Shown: piece after piece, positions 21,868 to 32,483 of the stretch
How the letters are laid out: the number at the start of each line of letters is the position of its first letter
Numbering within the stretch: the stretch's first letter is position 1
Assembly (NCBI RefSeq): GCF_004366595.1
Contig: NZ_SORE01000008.1
Span: 186,001-250,000, forward strand
DNA: 64,000 nucleotides
From: Paraburkholderia rhizosphaerae
Lineage (GTDB): Bacteria > Pseudomonadota > Gammaproteobacteria > Burkholderiales > Burkholderiaceae
Direction of reading: 5' to 3'
The notes under the pieces: model-generated
Told to the model about the DNA's origin: nothing
Database searches by the model: none
The model's input: the letters and a program-made list of their open reading frames with translations, nothing else
Translations under genes and position numbers: made by a program

Positions 21868-23145
21868 TTAGCGCGGCAATTGTTCGGGGTCGTAGCGGTT
21901 GCGCGGATTCCATAGCATCCAGCCATTCGTGTGCTCGGCATCCGCAGCGTCGACCTGCGCACGGATCTCGTCGGCGTCGAAGTCGCGATGATCGAATGCA
22001 TAGTCGCGAAACGCCTGCAGCCATGGCCTGAAGCGCACGCCGGGCAGTCCGGTGCGTTTTTGCGCCTCGGCGAGGGAGCGGCGCACGATCTGGCCGGGAT
22101 CGGCGGTCGGTTTCGTGCAGCCGGGCAGTCCCCATGTGAAACCGGACGGATAGAGCATCGGCGAAATATAGTCGAGCGGCGCACCAAGCTGTTCGATCTG
22201 CTGACCGATCGCCGTATCGTCGAGATTCCAGCACACGTAGCCGAAGATGTCGGCGGATACGAAGACGTTGTATTGCGTGAGGCGTTCGCGCGCCGCGGCG
22301 AGAAAGCCGGTGATCGCCGCGGTGCGGTTCGCGCGCGTGTTCGGCTGTGCGAAGCGCAGGCCAGGTGCATCCGGAAAACGGACGTAGTCGAACTGGATTT
22401 CGTCGAAGCCGAGTCGCGCCGCTTCTTCGGCGACGTCCAGATTGTGCGCCCACGCGTCGCGCTCGAACGGGTCGATCCACCGCAGCTGTTCGCGATCGCG
22501 CCAGATGTTTCCGTGCTCGTCGCGTACCGCCCATTCGGGATGCGCGTCGGCGAGCGGGTCGTCCTTGAAGACAACGATGCGCGCGATCAGATAGAAGCCG
22601 TCGCGATGCAGATCGGCGACCAGCGCAGCGAAGTTGCGCATCGGCGCCGGATGCGCGGGCAGCCTCGTGGTGGCGCCTGTCGCGACACGCGCGGCGCTCG
22701 GGTACGGTGTGATGCCGCGATCGCCCTTGACGTCGATCACGAGCGCGTTGATGCCGTTGGTGTCCCGCAGGTTCACCGCGGCGTCGCGCAACGTCGGGTT
22801 CAGAATGCCGTACACGGACAGATAAACGGCCTTTGGGCGGAACGGTGTCAGCATCACCGTCACCGGCGCGTCGCCCGACACCTGCGCGCGTGCACGCAGA
22901 TAGCCGGGCGCGCGCGCATCGATCATCGGCGCGAGCGAGTCGCTTGCGAAGCGGCCGTCCGCCGCGGCCCGCTGGGCCGCGCCGTCGATCGTGACCCATG
23001 CGCCCGGCACCGGTTCGCGCGTCGCCGCGTTGAGCACGATGCCTTGCATCTGCGCGGCAACCGGCGCCGGCCCGGCAAGCACGGCGCACAGCGCGAGGGC
23101 CAGCGTACGGATGAGCGCGGCGACGCGCATCGGCGAGTGCGTCAT
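21868..23145 (-). CDS. Putative glycoside hydrolase (DUF4015 type), exported
   Basis: This 425-residue protein has an N-terminal signal (AALIRTLALALCAVLAGPAP ... AQ) and a short carboxypeptidase-regulatory-like beta segment (IVLNAATREPVPGAWVTIDG). It then has a TIM-barrel-like catalytic region with NGINALVIDVKGDRG, GFDEIQFDYVRFP, SADIFGYVCWNLDD and DYISPMLYPSGF. These are the conserved strands of the DUF4015 putative glycoside hydrolases (GH13-like). The Asp/Glu residues at strand ends are candidate catalytic groups. The start at ATG 23145 overlaps the deacetylase stop (ATGA); ATG 23130 is an alternative. The substrate is likely an envelope polysaccharide, by context. Confidence 0.85.
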   Translation of the reverse strand: MTHSPMRVAALIRTLALALCAVLAGPAPVAAQMQGIVLNAATREPVPGAWVTIDGAAQRAAADGRFASDSLAPMIDARAPGYLRARAQVSGDAPVTVMLTPFRPKAVYLSVYGILNPTLRDAAVNLRDTNGINALVIDVKGDRGITPYPSAARVATGATTRLPAHPAPMRNFAALVADLHRDGFYLIARIVVFKDDPLADAHPEWAVRDEHGNIWRDREQLRWIDPFERDAWAHNLDVAEEAARLGFDEIQFDYVRFPDAPGLRFAQPNTRANRTAAITGFLAAARERLTQYNVFVSADIFGYVCWNLDDTAIGQQIEQLGAPLDYISPMLYPSGFTWGLPGCTKPTADPGQIVRRSLAEAQKRTGLPGVRFRPWLQAFRDYAFDHRDFDADEIRAQVDAADAEHTNGWMLWNPRNRYDPEQLPR

Positions 23146-24034
23146 TGGCGCTCCCCGTCGGCCGGCGGGCGTGTTTCCGTCTCGCCGAGCAGACGGCCGA
23201 GCACGCGCGGCGTGCACCCATCGACCATCAGGAAGCGGGGCAGGCTCAGCAGCGCGTCGCTGCGCCGCAGCCGGCGCCCTTCGATCGTCACCCCGGCGAC
23301 ATAGCCGGCCGACTGCGCAAGCTCGACGAGCTCATCGTCATGAATGCCGAACGGCCACGCAATCATGTCGACATGGCCGCCGACTTCGCGCTCGATCAGG
23401 TCGCGCGAATGCGTGAACTGCGTGGTCGCGAAGCGGCGGAATGCGTCCGGCGACCGGCGGCGTTCCTCGACATCGAAGTTCGGATGCCACCATGTATGCG
23501 ATTGCACATCGAAGAACCCGGTCGCTTTTAGCGCGCGCAACTGGTCCCAGCTCAACGCATAGGGCGCGTTCGAGATCGCCGAAGGATAGACAAACAGCGT
23601 GACGGGAATGCGCTCGCGCACGACGATCGGCATCATCACGTCATACACGGAGCGATGGCCGTCGTCGACCGTCACCGCGACCGCCTTCGGTGGCAGCGTC
23701 GCTGAGCGGTCGCGCAGCCACGCGACGATGTCCGCGAGCGGCACGATCCGGTAGCCGTGCTCGCGCAGAAACGCGAGCTGGGCCTCGAACGTGACGACGC
23801 GCACCGTCATCGAGTCATCGGCGCTCGCCGCGAAGCGGTGATAGACGAGTATCCCAATCATCGGCGCTGCCTGGCTGGCCGTGACGGTGCCGTCCGGCAG
23901 CACGGCGAGCACGTCCGGCGCCATCGCGGCGAGCGACAGGCATAGCGCCCACGCGAAGCCGGACACGATGCGCAGCAGCAGGCCGCGGCGGGCGCGCGGC
24001 ACGATCGGGCGGGCGTTGACGAGGCTGCGGGCCA

Positions 24035-24035
<1 letters not shown>
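23142..24035 (-). CDS. Polysaccharide deacetylase (NodB-type), exported
   Basis: This 297-residue protein has an N-terminal signal/anchor (GLLLRIVSGFAWALCLSLAA). It contains the NodB-homology motifs ILVYHRF, VAVTVDDGH (metal and catalytic Asp pair), VQSHTWWHPN (metal-binding His pair) and a late PFGIHDDEL (motif 3). It probably removes acetyl groups from N-acetylated sugars in the cell wall or an exopolysaccharide outside the cytoplasm. Its ATG overlaps the GroEL stop by one base and its stop overlaps the next start, indicating tight translational coupling in the operon. Confidence 0.9.
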
Positions 24036-25762
<1,727 letters not shown>

Positions 25763-25765
25763 CTA

Positions 25766-25779
25766 TTGATCTGAGTCAA
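25766..25779. promoter_or_regulatory. FNR-type box TTGATCTGAGTCAA
   Basis: This exact match lies 100 bp upstream of the groEL paralogue start, serving the leftward operon. Confidence 0.75.
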
Positions 25780-25814
25780 GCGTCCCGACGCTGCGCGCCC
25801 CGGCGACGCGTGCA

Positions 25815-25828
25815 TTGATCGATATCAA
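25815..25828. promoter_or_regulatory. FNR-type box TTGATCGATATCAA (best match in the window)
   Basis: This is a fully symmetric match to the classical TTGAT-N4-ATCAA consensus. It ends 144 bp before the Usp start at 25972. Confidence 0.8.
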
Positions 25829-25971
25829 GCCGCATGCCGCGGACTGCGCGATGCTTGTCGTCGGGCACTGTGCGCCGGCCCGGCGACAGGCCGACAGAGG
25901 AGCAGGCCAATGAAGCTCGATGCCAGCTTCGGGCGCATCGCATCGTATGTGGCGCGCCGGCGGAGGTTCGT

Positions 25972-26817
25972 ATGAGCACGCAGGACCATCCGGCCGCCGC
26001 GTGCGACTCCGGTCGCTCGCCGGCGGGCCTTCCATACTGGCGCGTGCTGATCGCCGCCTGGGGCGGTCGGCTGCCCGCGCACAGCATCGACTACGCGTGC
26101 GCGGCGCTGAATCCGGGTGCGATGTTCCATGTCGTCGCGGCGGTGGCGCCGCACGATGCGGACGATCCGGATGCCATGCCGCGCGCGCGGTGTCAGTCAG
26201 CAAACATGATGCAGGCCGCGTGCAATCTGCTGGTCGCGCGCGGCCGTCATGCAAACGGCGAATTGCTGACGCTGCCGCAACGGGACTCGAACAGTGCCGA
26301 GTTGCTCGCCGCCGCCGCCGCGCGTTGGGGCACCGACCTTGTACTGACGTCGTGGTCGAGTCCGGCGCATGTCGCGCGTTTTGCGCGTTGCCCGGTGCTG
26401 CTGCTGCCTGACGTCGGGACGAGCCATTACGGTGCTCCGCCGCGCCGCTTCTTCGTCGCGAGCGATGACAGCGACGCGTCATGCGCCGCCGTGGACGAGG
26501 TCACGCGCATCATGGCGCCGGGCGACGAGCACAGGATCGCGCGAGTCGCTCTCGACCCACGCAACGCGCCGCCTGCCGATACTGTCGATGCGGTCGTGCT
26601 GCAGGCGTCTGCGCATGGCGGCAATCTGGCGCGTGCGATCGCGGCCGCCGCGCTCGAATGGCAGGCGGACCTGCTGGTGCTCGGTACGCATGCGGGCGAA
26701 CCGTCCGACAAATGGCGCTTCGCGAGCATCGCGGAGCAGGTCGCGCAGATCAATGAGCTGCCGTTGCTGCTGGTGCCGCTGGTACCACAAGTGCGGTCTG
26801 GAGCACGCGGCAGGTGA
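25972..26817 (+). CDS. Divergent tandem universal-stress-like protein
   Basis: This 281-residue protein has two degenerate Usp-like domains, about 20-145 (WRVLIAAWGG start, WGTDLVLTSW and CPVLLLPDVG end) and about 150-275 (RRFFVASDDSDASCAAVDEV start, ADLLVLGTHAGEPSDKWRF end). The second keeps the G-T-H but lacks the rest of the Gly-rich nucleotide motif. ATG 25972 is preceded by CGGAGG. The gene is 34 bp before an FtsH paralogue and starts a three-gene operon Usp-FtsH-Usp. Confidence 0.75.
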   Translation: MSTQDHPAAACDSGRSPAGLPYWRVLIAAWGGRLPAHSIDYACAALNPGAMFHVVAAVAPHDADDPDAMPRARCQSANMMQAACNLLVARGRHANGELLTLPQRDSNSAELLAAAAARWGTDLVLTSWSSPAHVARFARCPVLLLPDVGTSHYGAPPRRFFVASDDSDASCAAVDEVTRIMAPGDEHRIARVALDPRNAPPADTVDAVVLQASAHGGNLARAIAAAALEWQADLLVLGTHAGEPSDKWRFASIAEQVAQINELPLLLVPLVPQVRSGARGR

Positions 26818-26851
26818 CGCCGCGCGCTTGCCACACACCACGGGACGCGCG

Positions 26852-28819
26852 ATGAAAAATCCGCTGAAAGACCTGACGAACCCGATCAAGCCAGGCTTCG
26901 ACTTCGCGACGCTCGCCGTCATATTCGGCCTCGCGCTGCTGTTCGCGGTTCAACTGATCGGGCTGAAGAGGGTAACGTGGCCAATCGCGTACAGCGACTT
27001 CGTCCGTCTGGTCGATGCCGCGCAGGTCGACGACCTGGAAATCAGTCCGACGCGCATCACGGGTCGCCTGAAAACGCCGGGGGCGGCGAAATTGCTGCCG
27101 GCGTCCGACGCGGCCGCATTCGATGCGCAAGGCGCGCCGTGGAGCTTCGAGACGCTGCGCGTCGCCGACGACCGGCTTACCGCGAGGCTCGACGCCGCGG
27201 GCATCCGCTACAGCGCGGTGGCCGATGGCACATGGCTTGGCTCGCTGATCGCGTGGGCCGCGCCGCTGGTGGTGCTGTTCGCGTTATGGACATGGGTCGC
27301 ACGACGCTCGAGCGGCCTGCGCGACTATGCGGGCATCGGCAAAAGCAAACCGCAACTGTATGCGCAGAGTGAGACGGGCATCACCTTCGACGACATTGCG
27401 GGTATCGACGAAGCGAAGGCCGAGCTCAAGCAGATCGTCGCATTTCTCTGCAATCCGGAGCGCTACCGGCGCCTGGGCGGGAAGATTCCGAAAGGCGTGC
27501 TGATCGTCGGTGCGCCGGGCACCGGCAAGACGCTGCTCGCGAAAGCGGTGGCGGGCGAAGCCGGAGTGCCGTTTTTCTCGATCAGCGGTTCGGCGTTCGT
27601 CGAGATGTTCGTCGGCGTCGGCGCGGCGCGGGTGCGCGACCTGTTCGAGCAGGCTCAGCAGAAGGCGCCATGCATCGTGTTTATCGACGAACTCGACGCG
27701 CTGGGCAAGGTGCGCGCCGCCGGCTCGCTGTCGGGTAACGAGGAGCGCGAGCAGACGCTTAACCAGCTGCTCGTCGAAATGGACGGCTTCCAGCCGAACT
27801 CCGGCGTGATCATCATGGCGGCGACCAACCGGCCGGAAATTCTCGATCCCGCGCTGCTGCGCCCTGGGCGATTTGACCGGCATATCGCCATCGACCGCCC
27901 GGACCTGATGGGACGCAAGCAGATTCTGGCGGTTCATACGCGGCGTGTCGTGCTTGCCCCGGACGTCGATCTCGCGGAAGTTGCGTCGCGCACGCCCGGT
28001 TTCGTCGGTGCGGATCTCGCGAATGTGGTCAACGAAGCCGCGTTGCACGCGGCGGAGCAGGACAAGGCCGCGGTCGGCATGTGCGACTTCGACGAGGCGA
28101 TCGACCGCGCGATGACCGGCATGGAGCGCAAGAGCCGCGTGATGAACGCGCAGGAAAAGCTGACCATCGCGTATCACGAAGCAGGGCACGCGCTCGTCGC
28201 GCTCAGTCGCGCGCATTGCGATCCGGTGAAGAAGGTGTCGATCATTCCGCGTGGCATCGCGGCGCTCGGCTATACGCAGCAGGTGCCGACCGAAGACCGC
28301 TACGTATTGCGCCGCAGCGAACTGCTCGATCGGCTCGACACGCTGCTCGGCGGCCGCGTGGCGGAGGAAATCGCATTCGGCGACGTATCTACCGGTGCGC
28401 GGAACGATCTGGAACAGGCGACCCTGATCGCCCGCCACATGGTCGCCCGCTACGGAATGAGCGCGCGAGCCGGCATCGCGACGCTTGGCGACGTCGACGG
28501 CGACGACCTTCAGCCGGCCCTCGCCCGGCTGCGCGGTGCGAGCTGTAGCGAACACACCGCGCAACTGATCGACGACGAAGTGCGCGAACTGCTCGCAGAC
28601 GCGCACGAGCGCGTCAAGCAGACGCTTGTCGCACAGCGCGCGACGCTGGAGCGGATTGCACGGGCTCTGCTCGAGCGGGAAGTCCTCGAGCGCAGCGAAT
28701 TACTGAGTCTGGCCGGCGACTCGGCGCGTCACAGCGTCGGCGTCCGCGAAGCCGCAATGAGCCGGCGCGTTGCCGGCGCGAAGTCACCCGGCGTACTGGA
28801 GGATCACGACCATGAATGA
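26852..28819 (+). CDS. ftsH: FtsH paralogue, membrane AAA+ zinc protease
   Basis: This 655-residue protein has an N-terminal hydrophobic helix ([20 protein letters not shown]), a periplasmic domain and a second helix near 130-150. The AAA+ module has Walker A GAPGTGKT (from about residue 220), Walker [10 protein letters not shown], and [23 protein letters not shown]. The metalloprotease motif is HEAGH (from about 441). It degrades membrane and short-lived cytosolic proteins. The C-terminus is longer and Arg-rich compared with the housekeeping enzyme. It is sandwiched between Usp genes, overlapping the next by 8 bp. This is probably a second, stress-linked FtsH. Confidence 0.93.
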   Translation: MKNPLKDLTNPIKPGFDFATLAVIFGLALLFAVQLIGLKRVTWPIAYSDFVRLVDAAQVDDLEISPTRITGRLKTPGAAKLLPASDAAAFDAQGAPWSFETLRVADDRLTARLDAAGIRYSAVADGTWLGSLIAWAAPLVVLFALWTWVARRSSGLRDYAGIGKSKPQLYAQSETGITFDDIAGIDEAKAELKQIVAFLCNPERYRRLGGKIPKGVLIVGAPGTGKTLLAKAVAGEAGVPFFSISGSAFVEMFVGVGAARVRDLFEQAQQKAPCIVFIDELDALGKVRAAGSLSGNEEREQTLNQLLVEMDGFQPNSGVIIMAATNRPEILDPALLRPGRFDRHIAIDRPDLMGRKQILAVHTRRVVLAPDVDLAEVASRTPGFVGADLANVVNEAALHAAEQDKAAVGMCDFDEAIDRAMTGMERKSRVMNAQEKLTIAYHEAGHALVALSRAHCDPVKKVSIIPRGIAALGYTQQVPTEDRYVLRRSELLDRLDTLLGGRVAEEIAFGDVSTGARNDLEQATLIARHMVARYGMSARAGIATLGDVDGDDLQPALARLRGASCSEHTAQLIDDEVRELLADAHERVKQTLVAQRATLERIARALLEREVLERSELLSLAGDSARHSVGVREAAMSRRVAGAKSPGVLEDHDHE

Positions 28820-29768
28820 AATCGCAGCTACACCCGCTGCCGGCTCGGTGCGCGCGATCGTACGAGTCGAGTTGGCCGTCGATGCGTCGCTGGCATCGGA
28901 GCGGCTCGCCGCCTATGTACGCGATATTGTGCATCCGGGCATGCACGTGTCGGTGGTCAGCATCGCCGAGAACCCACGCGTGCTGACGCCGCAGTTGAGC
29001 TTCATCGATGCGGCGCTCGATGCCGCGCGCGACGAATTGCGGTGCGATGCGCGCGACGCGCTCGGACGCGCGAGCGGGATAGTGAGCACCAGCGGCGCGG
29101 ACGTCGATGCACGCCTGATCGATCTTTCGCGTGAAGGAGGCGTGGTCGCCGATGCACTGGTTGCCGACGCGCTCGCGTGCCACGCCGACCTGCTCGCGGT
29201 GGGCGCCGGGCAGCGTCGAGGCATGTTGCGCTGGACCGACGCCAGCGTGTCCCGACAGGTCACGCGCGACGCTCACTGCTCGATGCTGATCGTGCCGGAG
29301 GACTTCGAGCGTGACAACGCCGGGCCGCTCACGCGCATCATGTTCGCACTGGACGGCAGTGCCGCGTCGCTGTACGCGATGCGTTTTGCGTTGCCGCTCG
29401 CGTCCGCGCAAACCGGTCTGCTGGCCGCATACGTGGTTGACCGCGCAGTGCGGCTCGTCGATATCGCACCGACGGCGATGCTGGAAAACGCTTATATCGC
29501 TGAGGGCGAACGCGCGCTTGGCCATGCGGCGACGATCTTCGCCCGCTATCCGAATTCCGCCAGGACCGCGCTGCTTTCGACCCGTCTGATCAACGACGAC
29601 GTGGCGCATGCGCTCGTGCGTGAAGCGGTGCGAGCCGGTGCCGAATTGCTGGTGGTCGGCACGCACGGACGACGCGGACTCTCCGGCTGGCTGCTCGGCA
29701 GTGTCGCAAGACGCGTCGCGCGCTTGTCCCATGTGCCGGTGCTACTGGTGCGGCCGCCGGTGAACTGA
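28812..29768 (+). CDS. Tandem universal stress protein
   Basis: This 318-residue protein has two Usp domains. The first (about 12-165) is degenerate in the nucleotide motif (GAGQRRGMLRWTDASVSRQV). The second (about 172-318) is complete, opening TRIMFALDGSAASLYAMRFA and ending VGTHGRRGLSGWLLGSVARR and VPVLLVRPP. ATG 28812 overlaps the ftsH stop by 8 bp, so it is translationally coupled to the protease. The pairing hints that the Usp domains report energy or adenylate state to the protease unit; that is inference. Confidence 0.9.
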   Translation: MNEIAATPAAGSVRAIVRVELAVDASLASERLAAYVRDIVHPGMHVSVVSIAENPRVLTPQLSFIDAALDAARDELRCDARDALGRASGIVSTSGADVDARLIDLSREGGVVADALVADALACHADLLAVGAGQRRGMLRWTDASVSRQVTRDAHCSMLIVPEDFERDNAGPLTRIMFALDGSAASLYAMRFALPLASAQTGLLAAYVVDRAVRLVDIAPTAMLENAYIAEGERALGHAATIFARYPNSARTALLSTRLINDDVAHALVREAVRAGAELLVVGTHGRRGLSGWLLGSVARRVARLSHVPVLLVRPPVN

Positions 29769-29944
29769 ACGTGCTTGAGCGCAGCCGCGCGATACGCACG
29801 CGTGTCGTTCATGCGCGCGTGGCGGCGACGTGCCGCTGACGGAGCTTCAAGAACGCACGATGCTGCGGGCCTGCTTCGATGAGCGCATGCACGGACGCGC
29901 CACGGGCCACTTTCGTGCGGACTTTCTGTCTGCCGTGCCTGACG

Positions 29945-30100
29945 TCAACGTGTGTGACTCCTGACGAGCGAGCGCAACTGCGTCAGTCCGGCCAGCTCGG
30001 CAAGGGCAGCACGGCAGCGCGGATGCGCGCACGCGACCGACACCAGTACCAGCGATCCCGGTAGCGCGAGAAAACCGATCAGTAGAATCCGCTTGAGCAC
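29945..30100 (-). CDS. Possible small membrane protein downstream of an FNR box
   Basis: This 51-residue leftward frame from GTG 30100 reads MLKRILLIGFLALPGSLVLV followed by SVACAHPRC, with a single strong hydrophobic helix and a basic C-terminus. GAGG lies before the GTG. An exact FNR box ends 62 bp upstream, the usual spacing on this island, which is the main reason to list it. No family is recognised, and the start is uncertain because the frame stays open upstream to 30175. Confidence 0.4.
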   Translation of the reverse strand: MLKRILLIGFLALPGSLVLVSVACAHPRCRAALAELAGLTQLRSLVRSHTR

Positions 30101-30161
30101 GTCGCGCCTCGTTAGCCGATGGATGACGATCTCAGCGTAGGACACCGCGGCGCAAGAGCGC

Positions 30162-30175
30162 TTGACGCATGTCAA
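30162..30175. promoter_or_regulatory. FNR-type box TTGACGCATGTCAA
   Basis: This exact match sits between the small leftward membrane frame (start 30100) and the 3' end of the histidine kinase gene. The kinase ends at 30216, so the box cannot serve it. Confidence 0.7.
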
Positions 30176-30215
30176 GCGTCGCCAATCGCGTTCCGGCCGT
30201 GCGCGCGTCGCTGTA

Positions 30216-31325
30216 TCAGCTGGACCGATCGCCCTTTAGCGACGACTCCGGAAAGCAGATATGCACACTGAAGCCCGCGCCGGGCTTCGTATCGAACGTG
30301 ATGGTTCCATGCAATTGCCTGACGCGTTCGCGCATGCCGAGCAGGCCGAACGATTTGCGATCGCGGGGCGCCGTGGGGACCGGCGGCGCGCCCACACCGT
30401 CATCGGAAATATCCAGCATGCAACCATCCTCCGCGCGTTTCAGGCTGACGACGACCGTGTGCGCCTGCGAATGCCGGGCAACGTTGGTGAGCGCCTCCTG
30501 CACGATGCGGAAGATCGTCAGCGCGGCGAACTCGTCTGTGTCGCTATCGGTCGGTACGCGCGCTATGGCGCGAATGCCATATCGCTTCGAAAAATCCTCG
30601 ACGAGCCAGTCGAGCGCTGACGACAGACCGAGATCGTCGAGCAGTGGCGGGCGCAGGTCCGCGGAAATGCGGCGCAGCGATGCGGCCATCGTGTCGACCT
30701 GCGCCTGCAGCTCGCGTGCTTCCGCTAGCGGTTCGGTCAAGCCCGTCACCATCTGAAGGCGGGTCTGCAGCAGCGCGACGCCCATTTTCAATGCGGTCAG
30801 TTGCTGTCCGAGATCGTCGTGCAGTTCGCGGGCAATGCGCTTTTGTTCGTTTTCGCGCGCGATCTGCATTTGCGTCGTCACCTCGCTTGCATGTTCGAGC
30901 GCCGCGAGGCGCGTCCGTTCAGTCATGTCGCGCGTCACTTTCGCAAAGCCAAGCAAGGTGCCCGATGCATCGCGCACCGCCGAAATGACTACATTGGCCC
31001 AGAACCGCGAGTGGTCACGGCGCACTCGCCAGCCTTCATCTTCGACGCGCCCGGTTGTGGCGGCGATTTCCAGTTCGCGAGCGGGCTTGCCGGCCGCGAT
31101 GTCCTCGGGCGTGTAAAAGGTCGAAAAATGCCGGCCGATGATTTCGTCGGGGGAATAGCCTTTGATGCGCTGTGCGCCCGAATTCCAGCTGGCAACCCGG
31201 CCGGCCGGGTCCAGCATGAAGATCGCGTAGTCGCGCACCGCATCGATCAGCATCTGGTAGCGGTCTTCAATCGCAATATCCGAATACGATCGATTTCCAC
31301 CCGCCGATGAATCGTGTGAAGGCAT
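30216..31325 (-). CDS. PAS-domain sensor histidine kinase (NarX/DesK type), soluble
   Basis: This 369-residue protein has no membrane helix. A PAS domain spans about 20-135 (DAVRDYAIFMLDPAGRVASW, then GFAKVTRDMTER). A HisKA_3 dimerisation helix follows with the phospho-acceptor His at about 169 (ARELHDDLGQQLTALKM). The HATPase domain has NVARHSQAH, DISDDGVGAPP and FGLLGMRERV. It would phosphorylate a NarL-type regulator; none is adjacent, but one lies at 44283. A PAS cofactor such as heme or flavin is possible but not shown by motif. The kinase core closely resembles the second kinase at 44927. Confidence 0.92.
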   Translation of the reverse strand: MPSHDSSAGGNRSYSDIAIEDRYQMLIDAVRDYAIFMLDPAGRVASWNSGAQRIKGYSPDEIIGRHFSTFYTPEDIAAGKPARELEIAATTGRVEDEGWRVRRDHSRFWANVVISAVRDASGTLLGFAKVTRDMTERTRLAALEHASEVTTQMQIARENEQKRIARELHDDLGQQLTALKMGVALLQTRLQMVTGLTEPLAEARELQAQVDTMAASLRRISADLRPPLLDDLGLSSALDWLVEDFSKRYGIRAIARVPTDSDTDEFAALTIFRIVQEALTNVARHSQAHTVVVSLKRAEDGCMLDISDDGVGAPPVPTAPRDRKSFGLLGMRERVRQLHGTITFDTKPGAGFSVHICFPESSLKGDRSS

Positions 31326-31402
31326 TGTCAGTCATCTCCACTCAGGACGAGCCGGCGGGCACTGGCAACGCTGCCTCGGCACGTGCACAGCATCAACAAA
31401 GA

Positions 31403-31416
31403 CTGATCTGCATCAG
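31403..31416. promoter_or_regulatory. Weak FNR-like palindrome CTGATCTGCATCAG
   Basis: This perfect palindrome differs from the consensus at both outer bases. It lies midway between the leftward kinase start (78 bp) and the rightward small membrane protein (82 bp). Confidence 0.35.
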
Positions 31417-31497
31417 GCAAGTTCCGGTCGCGCGGACCGAGTATTGGATACAAGCGTCACGCGCGGTGCGTTCGCATTGTTTTCAGAGGAGGCAGCA

Positions 31498-31713
31498 ATG
31501 GGACTGGACTTCCGCGTGCTGGAGAAAGTCGCGTTTTCTCTCGTTGTCGGATTCGCCATCATTCTGCTCGCATTTATCGTTTACGCAAAGTATCCCGGTC
31601 TGATCAAGCAGATCGACGACGCGGTGCCGACCATGGGCGACTATCCGCTGTTGTGTCTCTTTCGGGAAACGGTCGATTGCCCGCTGCGCTTTACCGGCAT
31701 GTGCTGCGCTTGA
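31498..31713 (+). CDS. Small single-helix membrane protein
   Basis: This 71-residue protein starts MGLDFRVLEKVAFSLVVGFA. One transmembrane helix spans about residues 11-33 and is followed by a cytosolic or periplasmic tail (KYPGLIKQIDDAVP) ending in a Cys-rich stretch (CLFRETVDCPLRFTGMCC). The four Cys could form disulfides or bind metal. AGAGGAGG precedes ATG 31498. Its stop codon TGA lies within the next FNR box (31710-31723). I do not recognise a family. Confidence 0.6.
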   Translation: MGLDFRVLEKVAFSLVVGFAIILLAFIVYAKYPGLIKQIDDAVPTMGDYPLLCLFRETVDCPLRFTGMCCA

Positions 31714-31723
31714 CATACGTCAA
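31710..31723. promoter_or_regulatory. FNR-type box TTGACATACGTCAA overlapping a stop codon
   Basis: This exact match embeds the stop codon of the 31498 gene. It lies 93 bp before the truncated BON reading frame and 263 bp before hsp20. Confidence 0.7.
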
Positions 31724-31815
31724 CTGTGGCCTCGCAGGGGCCGGTACGCTTGGTAAAACCATGCGTCGCTGCAGGCGGGCGGGGCATCGGACAAGAGCAG
31801 AAGACGAAGACCGAC

Positions 31816-31902
31816 ATGCAACTGAAGAAGGACGTCGAGCACGAACTCGAATGGGATCCGGCGATCAACGCCGCCGGCCAACCGACATGGCGGGCCGGAT
31901 AG
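31816..31902 (+). pseudogene. N-terminal remnant of a BON-domain gene
   Basis: A 28-codon frame encodes MQLKKDVEHELEWDPAINAA and then stops after an unrelated tail. It matches the first 20 residues of the BON protein at 33977 (KQLKQEVEEELEWDPAVTA) almost position for position. The BON domain that should follow is absent, so an internal deletion has removed most of the gene and left its FNR box and start region directly upstream of hsp20. Confidence 0.7.
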
Positions 31903-31985
31903 GCAAGTTGTGTCCAAACCGCGCTGGACCGGCGCGTTTCCGGTCCATCCCCATCGCATCGATGGATTTTCAAGGAGAACACGTG

Positions 31986-32420
31986 ATGAGCAACCTGACA
32001 CGATATGACCCATTTTCGATGGATCCGATTCCTGACCTGTTTCAGGGTCTGTTCCGGCCGATGCGCAGCATCCTTAGCCAGCAGGACACCGAACTGGCGA
32101 CGATGAAAATCGATGTATCTGAAAACGATAGCGCCTACATGGTAAAAGCGGAGTTGCCCGGTATCGACAAGAAAGACATCGACGTGCAGATCGACGGCAA
32201 CCATGTATCGATCAACGCGAAAGTCGAGCGGAAGGAAGAGCAGAAGGAAGGCGAGCGTGTGATTCGCCGCGAACGCTATTCGGGCTCGTTCAGCCGCGCG
32301 TTCTCGCTCGCGGGTGACGTCGACGAGAATGCGGCGAGCGCTGAGTACAAGGATGGCGTGCTGTCGCTGACGTTGCCGAAGAAGGCGCCCGCTGACCGCA
32401 AGCGTCTGTCGATCGGCTAA
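31986..32420 (+). CDS. Hsp20/alpha-crystallin small heat-shock protein
   Basis: This 144-residue protein starts MSNLTRYDPFSMDPIPDLFQ. The alpha-crystallin domain runs from about 45 to 135 (MVKAELPGIDKKDIDVQIDG, then RRERYSGSFSRAFSLAGDVD and YKDGVLSLTLPKK). The I/V-x-I/V anchor at the end reads LSIG. This is a cytosolic ATP-independent holdase that keeps unfolding proteins soluble. AAGGAG precedes ATG 31986. It may be transcribed from the FNR-box promoter left by the BON remnant. Confidence 0.95.
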   Translation: MSNLTRYDPFSMDPIPDLFQGLFRPMRSILSQQDTELATMKIDVSENDSAYMVKAELPGIDKKDIDVQIDGNHVSINAKVERKEEQKEGERVIRRERYSGSFSRAFSLAGDVDENAASAEYKDGVLSLTLPKKAPADRKRLSIG

Positions 32421-32441
32421 AGCGTGAGTCGCGTGACTCGC

Positions 32442-32477
32442 CGCGGGCTGCGTTGCGAACGCGGCCCGCGTTTTTTT
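32442..32477 (+). terminator. Intrinsic terminator of hsp20
   Basis: An 11-bp stem with one G-T pair (CGCGGGCTGCG / CGCGGCCCGCG) and a short loop is followed by seven T residues. It starts about 20 bp after the hsp20 stop. Confidence 0.85.
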
Positions 32478-32483
32478 GCGTCT

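Noticed and set aside
22727..22740. FNR-like TTGACGTCGATCAC
   Set aside because: One mismatch, deep within the glycosidase coding sequence and not near any start; chance match likely.
21857..23221. N-terminal extension of the hydrolase-NamZ frame up to 23221
   Set aside because: The extension overlaps the real glycosidase gene in another frame and is Arg-rich. A signal peptide starts at 21856.
27284..28606. Long minus-strand open frame opposite ftsH
   Set aside because: No recognisable domains. The plus-strand frame has complete FtsH motifs.
29769..30215. Other short frames in the gap between the Usp and histidine-kinase genes
   Set aside because: Only the leftward membrane frame at 29945 is placed correctly behind an FNR box; the rest are Arg-rich shadows.
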